Shown here piece by piece: positions 44,966-55,942 of a DNA stretch of 64,000 bases. The stretch spans positions 22,822,161-22,886,160 of the forward strand of contig CM055817.1 in the NCBI GenBank assembly GCA_029582265.1. The letters are read 5' to 3'. This stretch comes from Zoroaster sp. YZ-2022 (lineage: Eukaryota > Echinodermata > Asteroidea > Forcipulatida > Zoroasteridae). How positions within the stretch are numbered: position 1 is the stretch's first letter; each line of letters begins with the position of its first letter. The position numbers and the translations under genes are program-made. The notes under the pieces were generated by a model that searched no databases, had not been told where the DNA came from, and saw nothing but the letters and a program-made list of their open reading frames with translations.

Positions 44966-47424
44966 AATATTACGATGCTTTACTGCCACAGAATTACCAA
45001 ACAATCAAATCATTTTTTTAAATACAGCAATATGATGATTACAATGACCCTTTGTTATTGAGATATTAATTCCTGAATGGAATTCAACTGATTCTTTAGT
45101 GATCTTGTTAGATTTCAGACTTTGTAGGTAGGGTTGATGATACAGAATTGATGATGTCATTGTAAAACACCATTTTGTCTTAAACATTAAATCCCCAATA
45201 CACCTTTGGTTAAAGTCATTATGTTCATTTATACTTGATGAGTATCAAGAAATATGTATAGAAACCAATCTGTAAAAGTTGCAGCTCTCATTCCAAATGT
45301 TTTCCTTGATGAAATGTTCATTAACAAAGCATATAAATACAATAAGTGGCTGAAATTATACATTTTGATATTGACTTTTGTTTTCCTGTTTTCTCTTCAA
45401 TTAAATCACTTCATATTAAATATTTTCTGAGGATAATTGTTACCTTACCAACTTTGATCAAGTCAACTTTTAGATGATAATTTTATAATTGGATAATTAC
45501 CAAAGGTGTACTGCATATACAATTTGCTCACAAAATACCATTAAGTCCTTAAAAATGAGAAAAACAAATGATTTGATAACATTTCAAATCCGTGACTGCT
45601 TGCCTAAACAAATTTTTGTTCAGATATTGTCATTTGAACATGAATCTTATTAAATTCCTCATTCATTACCAAGACCAGTTTGCAAAGAATGACAACAACT
45701 AGCTTGGAAACATTTAACAATGTAAGCTGTATAACGTTTCATTGAGAGCACTGAAGGTGTATTTCATCAGTCAAAATGCTGTCAATTCATTCAGAGATAT
45801 CACTCTTAATCCAACTGTTTCAAGGAGTCAGGATTTGTAATCTTAAAAATCAACACATAATAAAATATGTTAAAATATAAAGATCTTAAAATTTAAATTG
45901 AAGATATATTAAGTGATTTTTGTCTAATTTACTGGTTAATATAATTAAAACATAAATTTCTTTTCAAATGAGATATTTTACAAAATGATTGAAAGAGAAA
46001 CTTGGGCATTTTTTGTTTGGTTTTGTTTTTGTTTTTTGTTTACATGAAATTAATATATCCTGCTATTATTATCTAGTCAATGGTTTGAGAAACTACTTGT
46101 TTAAACGTAGTTCACTTAATTTCTTGAAGGAAATGGCTAGGTATGGAAATTACAAGAAAATCACAAGTAATGTCTTTCAATTAATGTAATTATGAAATAT
46201 TTGACCCTAGGTTTCAGTAATCTAAATTGTAATCTTTATACAGTGAATAAAATACCATTAAGGCCTCACAATAAAGAACATAAAATAACAATGAATTATT
46301 AAAATGTGAAAATCCATGACTGCTTGCGTAAAACTGTTTTTGTTTAGATAATTTCATCTGAACATCAATCTCAATTCCTCATTAATTAACAAAACTAGTT
46401 TGAAGTTAATGATCAAAACTAGTTTAGAAACATGCGCCGAATGTATGCTGCAAAACATTCCATACACATTATTGAATGTCTATTTCAACAATTATAATGC
46501 AACAAAATCTAATTTCAGAGGTTAATAATTTATCAAACACTTTGTCCAGCTGGTTCATTGAGTCAGAATTTTCTATTTAAATTATCTAAATCTAAATCAT
46601 TTTTATGTACACAAATCTCCAAAAATCTCCAAAAAGGTTATTAAAATAAAATGAATGAAAATATTGATTTCTATACGCTATATTCACAAAAACTTAATTA
46701 AGGTTTTACTTTTGCTTTACAATGAAGTCCTTAAAAATTGCGAAGAAAAAATTTAATTGATCAAATGTCAAAATCCATGACTGCTTGCGTAAAACCATTT
46801 GTTGTTGTGATATTAATATCAGAACATCAATCTGAATTCCTCATTCATCACCAAGATCAGTTTGAAGTCAAGCGAAACCTACTAGTTCAAGTCAGGATTT
46901 GTAATCTAAATTTTCTAAATCTAAATAATTTTAAACACAACAAATACATTTAATATGTTTTGTTTTTCCTCACAAGTACAATGTACAATTTGCTTTGTAA
47001 ATTAACAAAGATTGAGAAGAAAAATACTATTTGATAACAGGTGCTACTCATGCAAACATTTAGTCAATCTGTCATAAATACATTCGTTGCATTTTGAATT
47101 CCAAAGTACAACATCTATCAGTAGCCAATTAGTGTCATTATTTATTATCGAGGATGCTGCTATATAAATTTAATTGTGATATATTTTTTAATCGCGATAT
47201 ATTTTTTTAATTGCGATTTGCCGATATCTCGATAACTAGAAAAGTTCTCCATATTGTAATTGAATAAAAAAAAAGTATTACGATATTCGGTGTTATCGCC
47301 CAAGCTGTTTGCCTCAATTTGGATCTGAAAAAACACCGAACATGTTTTCCCGTTGGATCTAGGGCGTTGAGAAGGCATTTGTTTGTTTAGTGTTGTCAAA
47401 ATAATGTGGGTGTGTCTTACAAGT
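44966..47424. repeat. unit B 3' block
   Basis: Second copy of the block, uninterrupted at the ISL2EU site (CCCCAATACACC near 45194). AATCCATGACTGCTTG-type repeats near 45590, 46311 and 46771. The last 400 bp have no counterpart that I recognise. Confidence 0.8.
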
Positions 47425-48465
47425 CTAAAGGATCTCTTTTAATTTCATGCTGCATTTCTTCAGGGAGTAATAGTCTCCTTTCCATTGTCTCCAAATTATT
47501 CCCTGTGCAAATTTAACATTTTTATGATGGTAGTATTTACCATTCAGATGTGCATTAAAACAGCCATCAAACCACCAGGCACCTTCAAATCTCACCGCAC
47601 AATTATATGATGACTTGGCATCATTGTCCTGATCCTTTGTTGTGAATGGATCTCCATTGTGTCTTGCCATTGAATCACCTGCTGTACTCTCAGTATCATA
47701 TGAACCAACATGGAGAGTGTACTTGTCATCTGAAACAGCAAACTGACCATAAGCAGACCAAGCTGTTTGGTTTTCCCAATCTTCCATATCTACTCTCAGT
47801 TGCCATTGTCCTGACCCAGTAAGGTTACGTAGGATGTCATTCCCTATCCAAAATTCACTAGATGGATCGCCAAACCCTGATTGGTATTCAGTCCAGTTAC
47901 GATAGAAGTTGACAGAGCCATCTTGTCTCCTTTGAAACACGATCCAGCCTCCTCCGTCTGTCTCCATATCACAGTAACATTTTATCCCATCAGACAGACC
48001 AGCAGGAAAGATAGTGTAGATGCCATTGTCATGGTGACCAGCTTGGAACAACATCAGACAACTGCTGTAACGTACAGTGTCAGGTACTGAAAATGAAGGA
48101 GTGTCCAAGTTATCATCATAGTAGGTACTTCCTTGTAGCTCAACAAAGTCAGCAGGGGAGTGAGCTCTGGTGGCATTATTCAATGCACAAACATGGTTAC
48201 TTGTGTGATAGTTGAATGATGCAAACTGTGGATTCATAGAGCAGTCTCGTCCACAGATCACAGGAGAAGATACAGTCTTCCATTGAAACACGTGATTCAG
48301 TAAGGCTCGGTTGTTGGCTGGATATAAACTTGAAGTGAACCGTTGTGGACACTCACTCTGACAATGATGTATCAAGCAAGTCAGAAACAAGGTTGCTATG
48401 ATAACATTCATGATGAAGGTAGCTGTATCAATGACTTCAGATATCTGAAATGAGTTGGTCTTCAT
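47425..48465 (-). CDS. intact secreted PAN + fibrinogen-related lectin (FReD)
   Basis: 346 codons from the first Met, but the second Met (48411) is the likelier start: it begins a clean signal peptide (MNVIIATLFLTCLIHHCQS), and in copy 3 the upstream Met is out of frame. The mature protein starts ECPQRF. PAN/apple module about 38-115 (CGRDC, NPQFASFNY, CALNN). Fibrinogen-related domain about 130-346: GGGWIVFQRRQDGS, FYRNWTEYQSGFGD, EFWIGNDIL, calcium site DQDND, and pocket NCAVRFEGAWWFDGCF...HLNG. Such secreted fibrinogen-domain proteins (ficolin- or tachylectin-like) bind acetylated sugars and act in invertebrate immunity. The Cys of NPQCAS in the other copies is Phe here. One exon. Flanked by two damaged paralogues in the same orientation. 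Confidence 0.92.
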   Translation of the reverse strand: MKTNSFQISEVIDTATFIMNVIIATLFLTCLIHHCQSECPQRFTSSLYPANNRALLNHVFQWKTVSSPVICGRDCSMNPQFASFNYHTSNHVCALNNATRAHSPADFVELQGSTYYDDNLDTPSFSVPDTVRYSSCLMLFQAGHHDNGIYTIFPAGLSDGIKCYCDMETDGGGWIVFQRRQDGSVNFYRNWTEYQSGFGDPSSEFWIGNDILRNLTGSGQWQLRVDMEDWENQTAWSAYGQFAVSDDKYTLHVGSYDTESTAGDSMARHNGDPFTTKDQDNDAKSSYNCAVRFEGAWWFDGCFNAHLNGKYYHHKNVKFAQGIIWRQWKGDYYSLKKCSMKLKEIL

Positions 48466-49105
48466 TCTGGAGATGTCTGATTACTTCAAAGGCTTCAAAG
48501 ATGGTTGAGATGTAGTAGTAATATCTAAGTCATCCACAGTCAAGAATTTCTATGAAGTCTAAGTCTTTAGTAATACCTTCTCTGACTGCAGTATATTGAC
48601 GTTATTACTGGTACATGTATCTTACCGAAGTGATGAGCACTCAGTCAGTGGAATTTGATATCATGAAGGCAGTGCTGTTGATCTTGGCAAGATAAGGGTT
48701 ACCCATAGTAACAGGTAAACAGAGATACTGTGTAGCATTTGATTGGTTGCTGATAGTTTATAATGAAATGAATATTCATGATGGGTGATGTCATCGAACG
48801 TAGCTCATCATGAACCTCCACTGCACCAAATCATGTATGCTTTAATTGTTCAATTGTGCCACTAAGGAACCTCATTAAAAAAATATGTTTTTCCCCAAAC
48901 ATTCAAAATTTAGGACAACATTAGGTTTGTAAGTCCTTCAAGTGTAGGAATGATGTTAGTACAAAATGCTTATAGTCACAAATTGTCCATCTCCATAGTT
49001 CTTCCTGTTGTGTGGTTATGTGTTTCTGTGATTTCTAAAAGAGTCATTTTGATTTCAAATGTAATAGCTTTTGAAATTAATACACAATTCGTGATCATGA
49101 CAGTG
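48466..49105. repeat. upstream region of lectin 2
   Basis: Contains the conserved block (CCTTCTCTGACTGCAGTATA near 48576) and a single copy of the TTACCCATAGTAACAGGTAA unit at about 48699. No TATA box that I trust. Confidence 0.65.
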
Positions 49106-49632
49106 CAGCTTGATCACTTGTGAGGTATTTGTAGACAGTAAAGTCATATCTCACTGAGTAATTATTGGTTTGTGTATTGTACAGCTTGATCACTTGTGTG
49201 GTATTTGTAGACAGTAAAGTCATATCTCACTGAGTAATTCTTGGTTTCTGTATTGTACAGCTTGATCACTTGTGTGGTATTTGTAGACAGTAAAGTCATA
49301 TCTCGCTGAGTATTTCTTGGTTTCTGTATTGTACAGCTTGATCACTTGTGTGGTATTTGTAGACAGTAAAGTCATATCTCGCTGAGTAATTCTTGGTTTC
49401 TGTATTGTACAGCTTGATCACTTGTGTGGTATTTGTAGACAGTAAAGTCGTATCTCACTGAGTAATTCTTGGTTTCTGTATTGTGCAGCTTGATCACTTG
49501 TGTGGTATTTGTAGACAGTAAAGTCGTATCTCACTGAGTAATTCTTGGTTTCTGTATTGTGCAGCTTGATCACTTGTGTGGTATTTGTAGACAGTAAAGT
49601 CATATCTCACTGAGTAATTCTTGGTTTCTGTA
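49106..49632. repeat. 76-bp minisatellite, array 2
   Basis: Partial copy, then unit starts at 49156, 49232, 49308, 49384, 49460, 49536 and 49612. Same unit and right flank as array 1. Confidence 0.95.
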
Positions 49633-51612
49633 CAATGTTTGACCATTCTTCATCTCAGCACATTACAATACAATTACAGTTAAATATGATTTTTCCCTGG
49701 TGGTGATAGCCATTGCTGTCTAAAACTCAGTTTCAATTTGATGTACAATACAGTTGTATAATAGCCATTAGAATAGAAGTAACAGGTTTGTTGTTTTAAC
49801 TGAAGCAGTTCCCTTTGTTGCAATTGTTTTAAACACATGTAAGTGTTGTACTCTCAGACAGGACTCAATATTATAAGTATGGTTGAGGTAGTGCGAGATA
49901 AACACAACTTATTTCTGTTTGGCCCAATAGAGGAAAGAAGAGGCAAGCAAGATGGTTTTTAATCAATATTTCCCTCCATCTGACTTGTTGACTGGTAAAA
50001 TATTACTATTAAACAACCTTGGCATTTTACAACAGGTATGGCAGTCGTTTGTTTGTAGAGTTACTGACAGCAAAGTCAATATTTATCAATTTGGTCATTT
50101 CAGTCAAGCATGGTTTCCACTGCGCACAGTTCCAGTTATTCTCTGTCTGCATCATTTATTAGTAATTGCATGCAGTTGAGGTGTGAACTGATATGCACAA
50201 GTGTTATGGCGAAAAAAAAATTGTCCGTGATGCAATGTAGAGTACTGTAAATGACACACTTTACAAGACTACAGCAATGGAGTTATTTATATTTCAAGCT
50301 TTTTAATTTGAGATGTTTCACATAAAAAGAGTTGATGTTGATAAGCCTCTCTGTGGGTATCAACTTGAAAATATGTCTTGTATTTCTAGTTTGCTATAAC
50401 TGTTCAAATGAGTCAGCATTTCCTCAAAACCACAAAACCTCAAAACAGCATAGACATTTGTAATTGTTTTTAATCAGGCAAAAAAAAATGTCAGTACAAG
50501 TAGCCATTTGAAATAAATACAATTTGAATAGGGGTGTCGATCTGAAGAATATGTGTGTGTATGTATAGGCTGAGTCAATACCCTTCTCTCTGTAATATCC
50601 TCTTGTGCAGTGGCGTAAATCCGTGTTGGAAAGTGCAGGATGATATTGAAATTTGTTGGCATAATGTATGATGAAGTACTGGATCTCGAACAGCACTCAA
50701 CTGATGGATACTCACCACACCCACCAAACACCGCTTCAAACATTTGTTTAACAAAAATTGGCTTGCCCATGGGGGGGGGGGGTGAGAGGGTTTGAACCTC
50801 GTGTACTCCCAGCAGTGTTTTTTTTTACTGGAGGAAAAAGTCTGCAGGATGGTCCTATGAACCATCCCCCCTCCCCCGGGACAAATAGTGGTATATATCC
50901 CACATCTCTCCCCCCCCCCTCTTCTGGGATTTACGCCCATGCTGTGGTGAGGGTGTAAGGGATTAATCAGTACTATCAACAACTTAGATTTATGGACCAT
51001 GAAAATGTAATTTAGCCTTTAATTTGCAGGGATTTGTGTTTGAAGGACATGTTAAAGACATAACCTGCAAAAAGTTGTTGCTTTCCTTCTTAAGTAACGA
51101 TGGCTCCATTGGTCATTTTAACTTACGACAAGTAACATGTCGCAATTGTTTGACTGCACAGCTTGTCTTAAGTTTTGTGAAATCATTTATAAAACACGTC
51201 GTAAGTTATGACGCATCTTAGCATTTCATGATATCGGCCCCAGAATCAATGAGATTTCATTTGTCAAAACAACTTATTCTGATGAGGCTCTGTGCATTGT
51301 TACTTTATCATAGATATACCATCATGGAAAGACATCTGTAACATAAAATGATATTTCTTATTTTGATCATCCTATAAAAAAAAATTAAAAAATTCTTGAT
51401 GATATGCAAATTTCATACAATATACATCAAGGAACACTTATTTTGACAAATACGAATTTGTAAACTATCCACAGTATTTATACATTTAAGTAAATCTAAG
51501 GTCTGTTTGCAATTTCAGTGTTGAACATACTTTGACTTTTTTTTGCTGGGTTTAAAAAATAATACTATGTTAATAGTCACATTAATAATTTGAAACATCT
51601 GAAGAAATGTGT
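49633..51612. repeat. segmental duplication, unit C left part
   Basis: Counterpart of 31321-32706 with extra sequence, including the element at 50609-50942. Confidence 0.7.
50609..50942. mobile_element. possible non-autonomous DNA element
   Basis: Ends CAGTGGCGTAAATCC (50609) and GGATTTACGCCCATGCTG (to about 50947) are inverted matches. The interior has G11 and C10 runs. Unit A lacks it. No clear target duplication. Confidence 0.45.
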
Positions 51613-54432
51613 GCACATATTACGATGCTTTATTGCCACATAATTACCAAACACAAATAAAACAATCAAATGATTGAATAGAATAATTAATTACAGCAAT
51701 ATGATGATTACAATGACCCTTTGTTATTGAGATATTAATTCCTGAATGGAATTCAACTGTTTCTTTAGTGATCTTGTTAGATTTCAGACTTTGTAGGTAG
51801 GGTTGATGATTCAGAATTGATGATGTCATTGTAAAACACCATTTTGTCTTAAACATTAAATCCCCAATACACCTTTGGTTAAAGTCATTATGTTCATTTA
51901 TACTTGATGAGTATCAAGAAATATGTATAGAAACCAATCTGTAAAAGTTGCAGCTCTCATTCCAAATGTTTTCTTTGATGAAATGTTCATTAACAAAGCA
52001 TATAAATACAATAAGTGGCTGAAATTACACATTTTGATATTGACTTTTGTTTTCCTGTTTTCTCTTCAATTAAAACACTTCAGATTGAATATTTTCTCAA
52101 GATAATTGTTACCTTACTAACTTTGATCAAGTCAACTTTTAGATGATAATTTTATAATTGGATAATTCCCAAAGGTGTACTGCATATACAATTTGCTCAA
52201 ATAATAATAATAAACAGTTTAGATTTGAACAAAATACCATTAAGTCATCAAAATGAGAAAAACAAATTATTTGATAACATTTCAAATCCATGACTGCTTG
52301 CCTAAACAAATTTTTGTTGAGATATTGTCATTTGAACATGAATCTCATTAAATTCCTCATTCATTACCAAGACCAGTTTGAAAAGAATGACCACAACTAG
52401 CTTGGAAACATTTAACAATGTAAGCTGTATAACGTTTCATTGACAGCACTGAAGGTGTATTTCATCAGTCAAAAAGCTGTCAATTCATTCAGAGATATCA
52501 CTCTTAATCCAACAGTTTCAAGGAGTCTTAAAAATCTTAAAAATCAACACATAATAAAATATGTTAAAATATAAAGATCTTAAAATTTCAATTCAAGATA
52601 TATTAAGTGATTTTTGTCTAATTTACTGGTTAATATAATTAAAACATAAATTTGTTTTCAAATGAGATATTTTAAAAAATGATTGAAAGAGAAACTTGTT
52701 TAAACGTAGTTCACTTAATTTCTTGAAGGAAATGGCTAGGTATGGAAATTAAACGAAAATCACAAATAATGTCTTTCCATTAATGTAATTATGAAATAAT
52801 TGATCCTATTAATAAGTTTCAATAATCTAAATTGTAAACTTTATACGGTGAATAAAATATACCATTAAGGCCTCACAATAAAGAACAGAAAGTAACAATG
52901 AATTATTAAAATGTGAAAATCCATGACTGTTTTTGTTCAGATAATTTCATCTGAACATCAATCTCAATTCCTCATTCATTAACAAGACTAGTTTGAAATC
53001 AATGATAAAAACTAGTTTAGAAACATGTGCCGAATGTATGCTGCAAAACATTCCATACACATTATTGAATGTCTATTTCAACAATTATAATGCAATAAAA
53101 TCTAATTTCAGAGGTTGATAATTTATCAAACACTTTGCCCAGCTGGTCCATTGAGTCAGGATTTTCTGTTAAAATTATCTAAATCTAAATCATTTTTATA
53201 TACACAAATCTTCAAAAATTATTGAATGTTTTAAATAAAATGAATGAAAATGTTGATTTCTATACGCTATATTCACAACAACTTAATTAAGGTTTTACTT
53301 TTGCTTTACAATGAAGTCCTTAAGAATTGTGAAGAAAAAAATTAGTTGATAAAAAATATTAAAATCCATGACTGCTTGCGTAAAACCATTATTTTTGTTG
53401 TGATATTAATATGAGAACATCAATCTGAATTCCTCATTCATTGCTAAGATTTGTTTCAAATCAAGACAATCCAACTAGTTCATTGAGTCAGGATTTGTAA
53501 TCTAAATTTTCTAAATCTACATGTAGATTATTTTTAATATAATAAATATATTTAATTATTATTTTTAAACAAATATCTACGGTTTACATTTTGCTTTGTA
53601 AATTACAAAGAAGAAAACAAGTTACTTGATAATATGTCAAATCAGTGACTGCTTACGTAAAACATGTTTTGTTCAGTTAATTTCATCTGAACATCAATCT
53701 GAATTCGTCATTCATTTCGAAGACCAGTTTGAAATCAATGATTAATACTAGCTTTGTAATATGTGACTAATGTAAGCAACACAACATTTTATACATAGTC
53801 ATAATTGATTTTGCATTTCAACAATTATATGTTGTATGCAACAACATCACATTATACAGATTGATAATTACACGTACCTTTAGTCTGACTGAGTCATTGA
53901 GTCAGGATCTGGTATCTGAATTATCTTAATCTTAATACGTTTCAGGCACACTTAATCTGATCTCAATTTCCAAATTGTATTTAATGAAAATTAAATTATT
54001 GAATAGTTGATGCTATTTTCACAATAATCTAAGGTTTGACTTTTGCTATGCAATTCAACAAAGTACAAGTCCATAATTATTAAGAAGAAAAACGAGTAAT
54101 TGAAAAAAGAAATGTTAAAATCCATGATTGCTTGTTGTTTTCTTCTGATTTTAGTATTGGATACTGTCCTCACTCCCACTCTGTCTGAAAAATCCCTACA
54201 TTCATTTGTATTACAAAAATTACATAATTTTTTATATATGTATATATTTTAATATTGAAAAAATTCAAGTTAATTTTGAAGAGTTAGTTTAAATTTAAGT
54301 TTGGTGCCAACAGTCTCATGGGGTGTCTAAAAATACACAGGACAATTGTGATCATCATTAACCCCCCTCCCATGGCTACACCTCTGATTGTAGAGTCCAT
54401 TCAATTGTGTAATAAGTGATGTGAAAGTAGGT
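51613..54432. repeat. unit C 3' block with internal repeats
   Basis: Third copy of the block. Empty ISL2EU site near 51868 and empty SINE site near 53628. Repeat word copies near 52285, 52917, 53365, 53638 and 54116. Confidence 0.85.
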
Positions 54433-55390
54433 TTACAAGACTTCTCTCATTTTCATGCTGCATTTCTTCAGTGAGTAATACCTTCCTTTCCATGCATACC
54501 ATTGTATTCCCTGTGCATATGGCACATCTCCATGATAGTAGTATTTACCATTCAGATGTGAATCAAAGCAGAAATCAAACGACCAGGCACCTTCCCACTT
54601 TACTGCACAGTTATGTGGTGCTGCATCATTGTCCTGATCCTTTGTCGTGAATGGACGTCCATTGTGAGATGCCATTGAATCACCTGTTGTACTCTCAGCA
54701 TCATATGAACCAACATGGAGAGTGTACTTGTCATCTGAAACAGCAAACTGACCATAAGCAGACCAAGCTGTTTGGTTTTCCCAATCTTCCATATCTACTC
54801 TCAGTTGCCATTGTCCTGACCCAGTTAGTGTACGTAGGATGTCATTCCCTATCCAAAATTCACCAGAAGGATCGCCAAACCCTGATTGGTATTCAGTCCA
54901 GTTACGATAGAAGTCGACGGAGCCATCTTGTCTCCTCTGGAACACGATCCAGCCTCCTCCGTCTGTCTCCATATCACAGTAACCTTTAATCCCATTAGAC
55001 AGACCAACAGGAAAGATAGTGTAGATGCCATTGTCATGGTGACCAGCTTGGAACAACATCAGACAGCTGCTGTAACGTACAGTGTCAGGTACTGAAAATG
55101 AAGGAGTGTCCAAGTAGCTCAACAAAGTAAGCCGGGTAGTGAGCTCTGGTGGCATTATTCAATGCACAAACATGGTTACTTGTGTGATAGTTGAATGATG
55201 CGCACTGTGGATTCATAGAACAGTCTCGTCCACAGATCACAGGAGAAGATACAGTCTTCCATTGAAACACATGATTCAGTAAGGCTCGGTTGTTGGCTGG
55301 ATATAAACTTGAAGTGAACCGTTGTGGACACTCACTCTGACAATGATGTATCAAGCAAGTCACAAACAAGGTTGCTATGATAACTTTCAT
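54433..55390 (-). pseudogene. PAN + fibrinogen-domain lectin copy 3 (26-bp deletion)
   Basis: Start MKVIIATLFVTCLIHHCQS at 55390, PAN module, then a 26-bp deletion (relative to copy 2) between FVEL and LDTPSF throws the frame, so the first frame ends at 55085. The fibrinogen-related domain continues intact in the other frame to 54433, with DQDND and NCAVKWEGAWSFDFC. The IKCYC cysteine is Gly here. A 25-bp deletion in the leader also removes the in-frame upstream Met. It cannot encode the full lectin. Confidence 0.88.
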
Positions 55391-55942
55391 GATGAAGGTA
55401 GCTGTATCAATGACTTCATTCTGGAGATGTCTGATTACTTCAAAGGTATCAAAGATGGTTGAGATGTAGTAGTAATATCTAAGTCATCTACAGTCAAGAA
55501 TTTCTATGAAGTCTAAGTCTTTAGTAATACCTTCTCTGACTGCAGTATATTGACGTTATTACTGGTACATGTATCTTACTGAAGTGATGAGCACTCAGTC
55601 AGCGGAATTTGTAGTAACAGGTAAACAGAGATACTGTGTAGCATTTGATTGGTTGCTGATGGTTTAGGTTGATAATTAAATGAATATTCAGTATAGTTTT
55701 CATCATGAAGCAAGTCTAGCAGTAGCTTTGATGGATCATATTATTGACATCTTCATAAATGGAGCCATCGATAGCATCCTTTAGGCCATGACACTTCGTA
55801 AATACATATGCATTTAACAATGGCTGTCTTGGTTGTTACCCATAGTAACAGGTAAACAGAGATACTGTGAAAAATTTGATTGGTTGCTGATGGTTTAGGC
55901 TGATAATGACATTTTAATTCATTATGGGTGATGTCATCAAGC
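55391..55942. repeat. upstream region of lectin 3, left of hAT
   Basis: Conserved upstream block near 55500-55600 and two units with GTAACAGGTAAACAGAGATA (55613, 55847). It is cut at 55942 by the hAT element and resumes at 59995. Confidence 0.8.
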
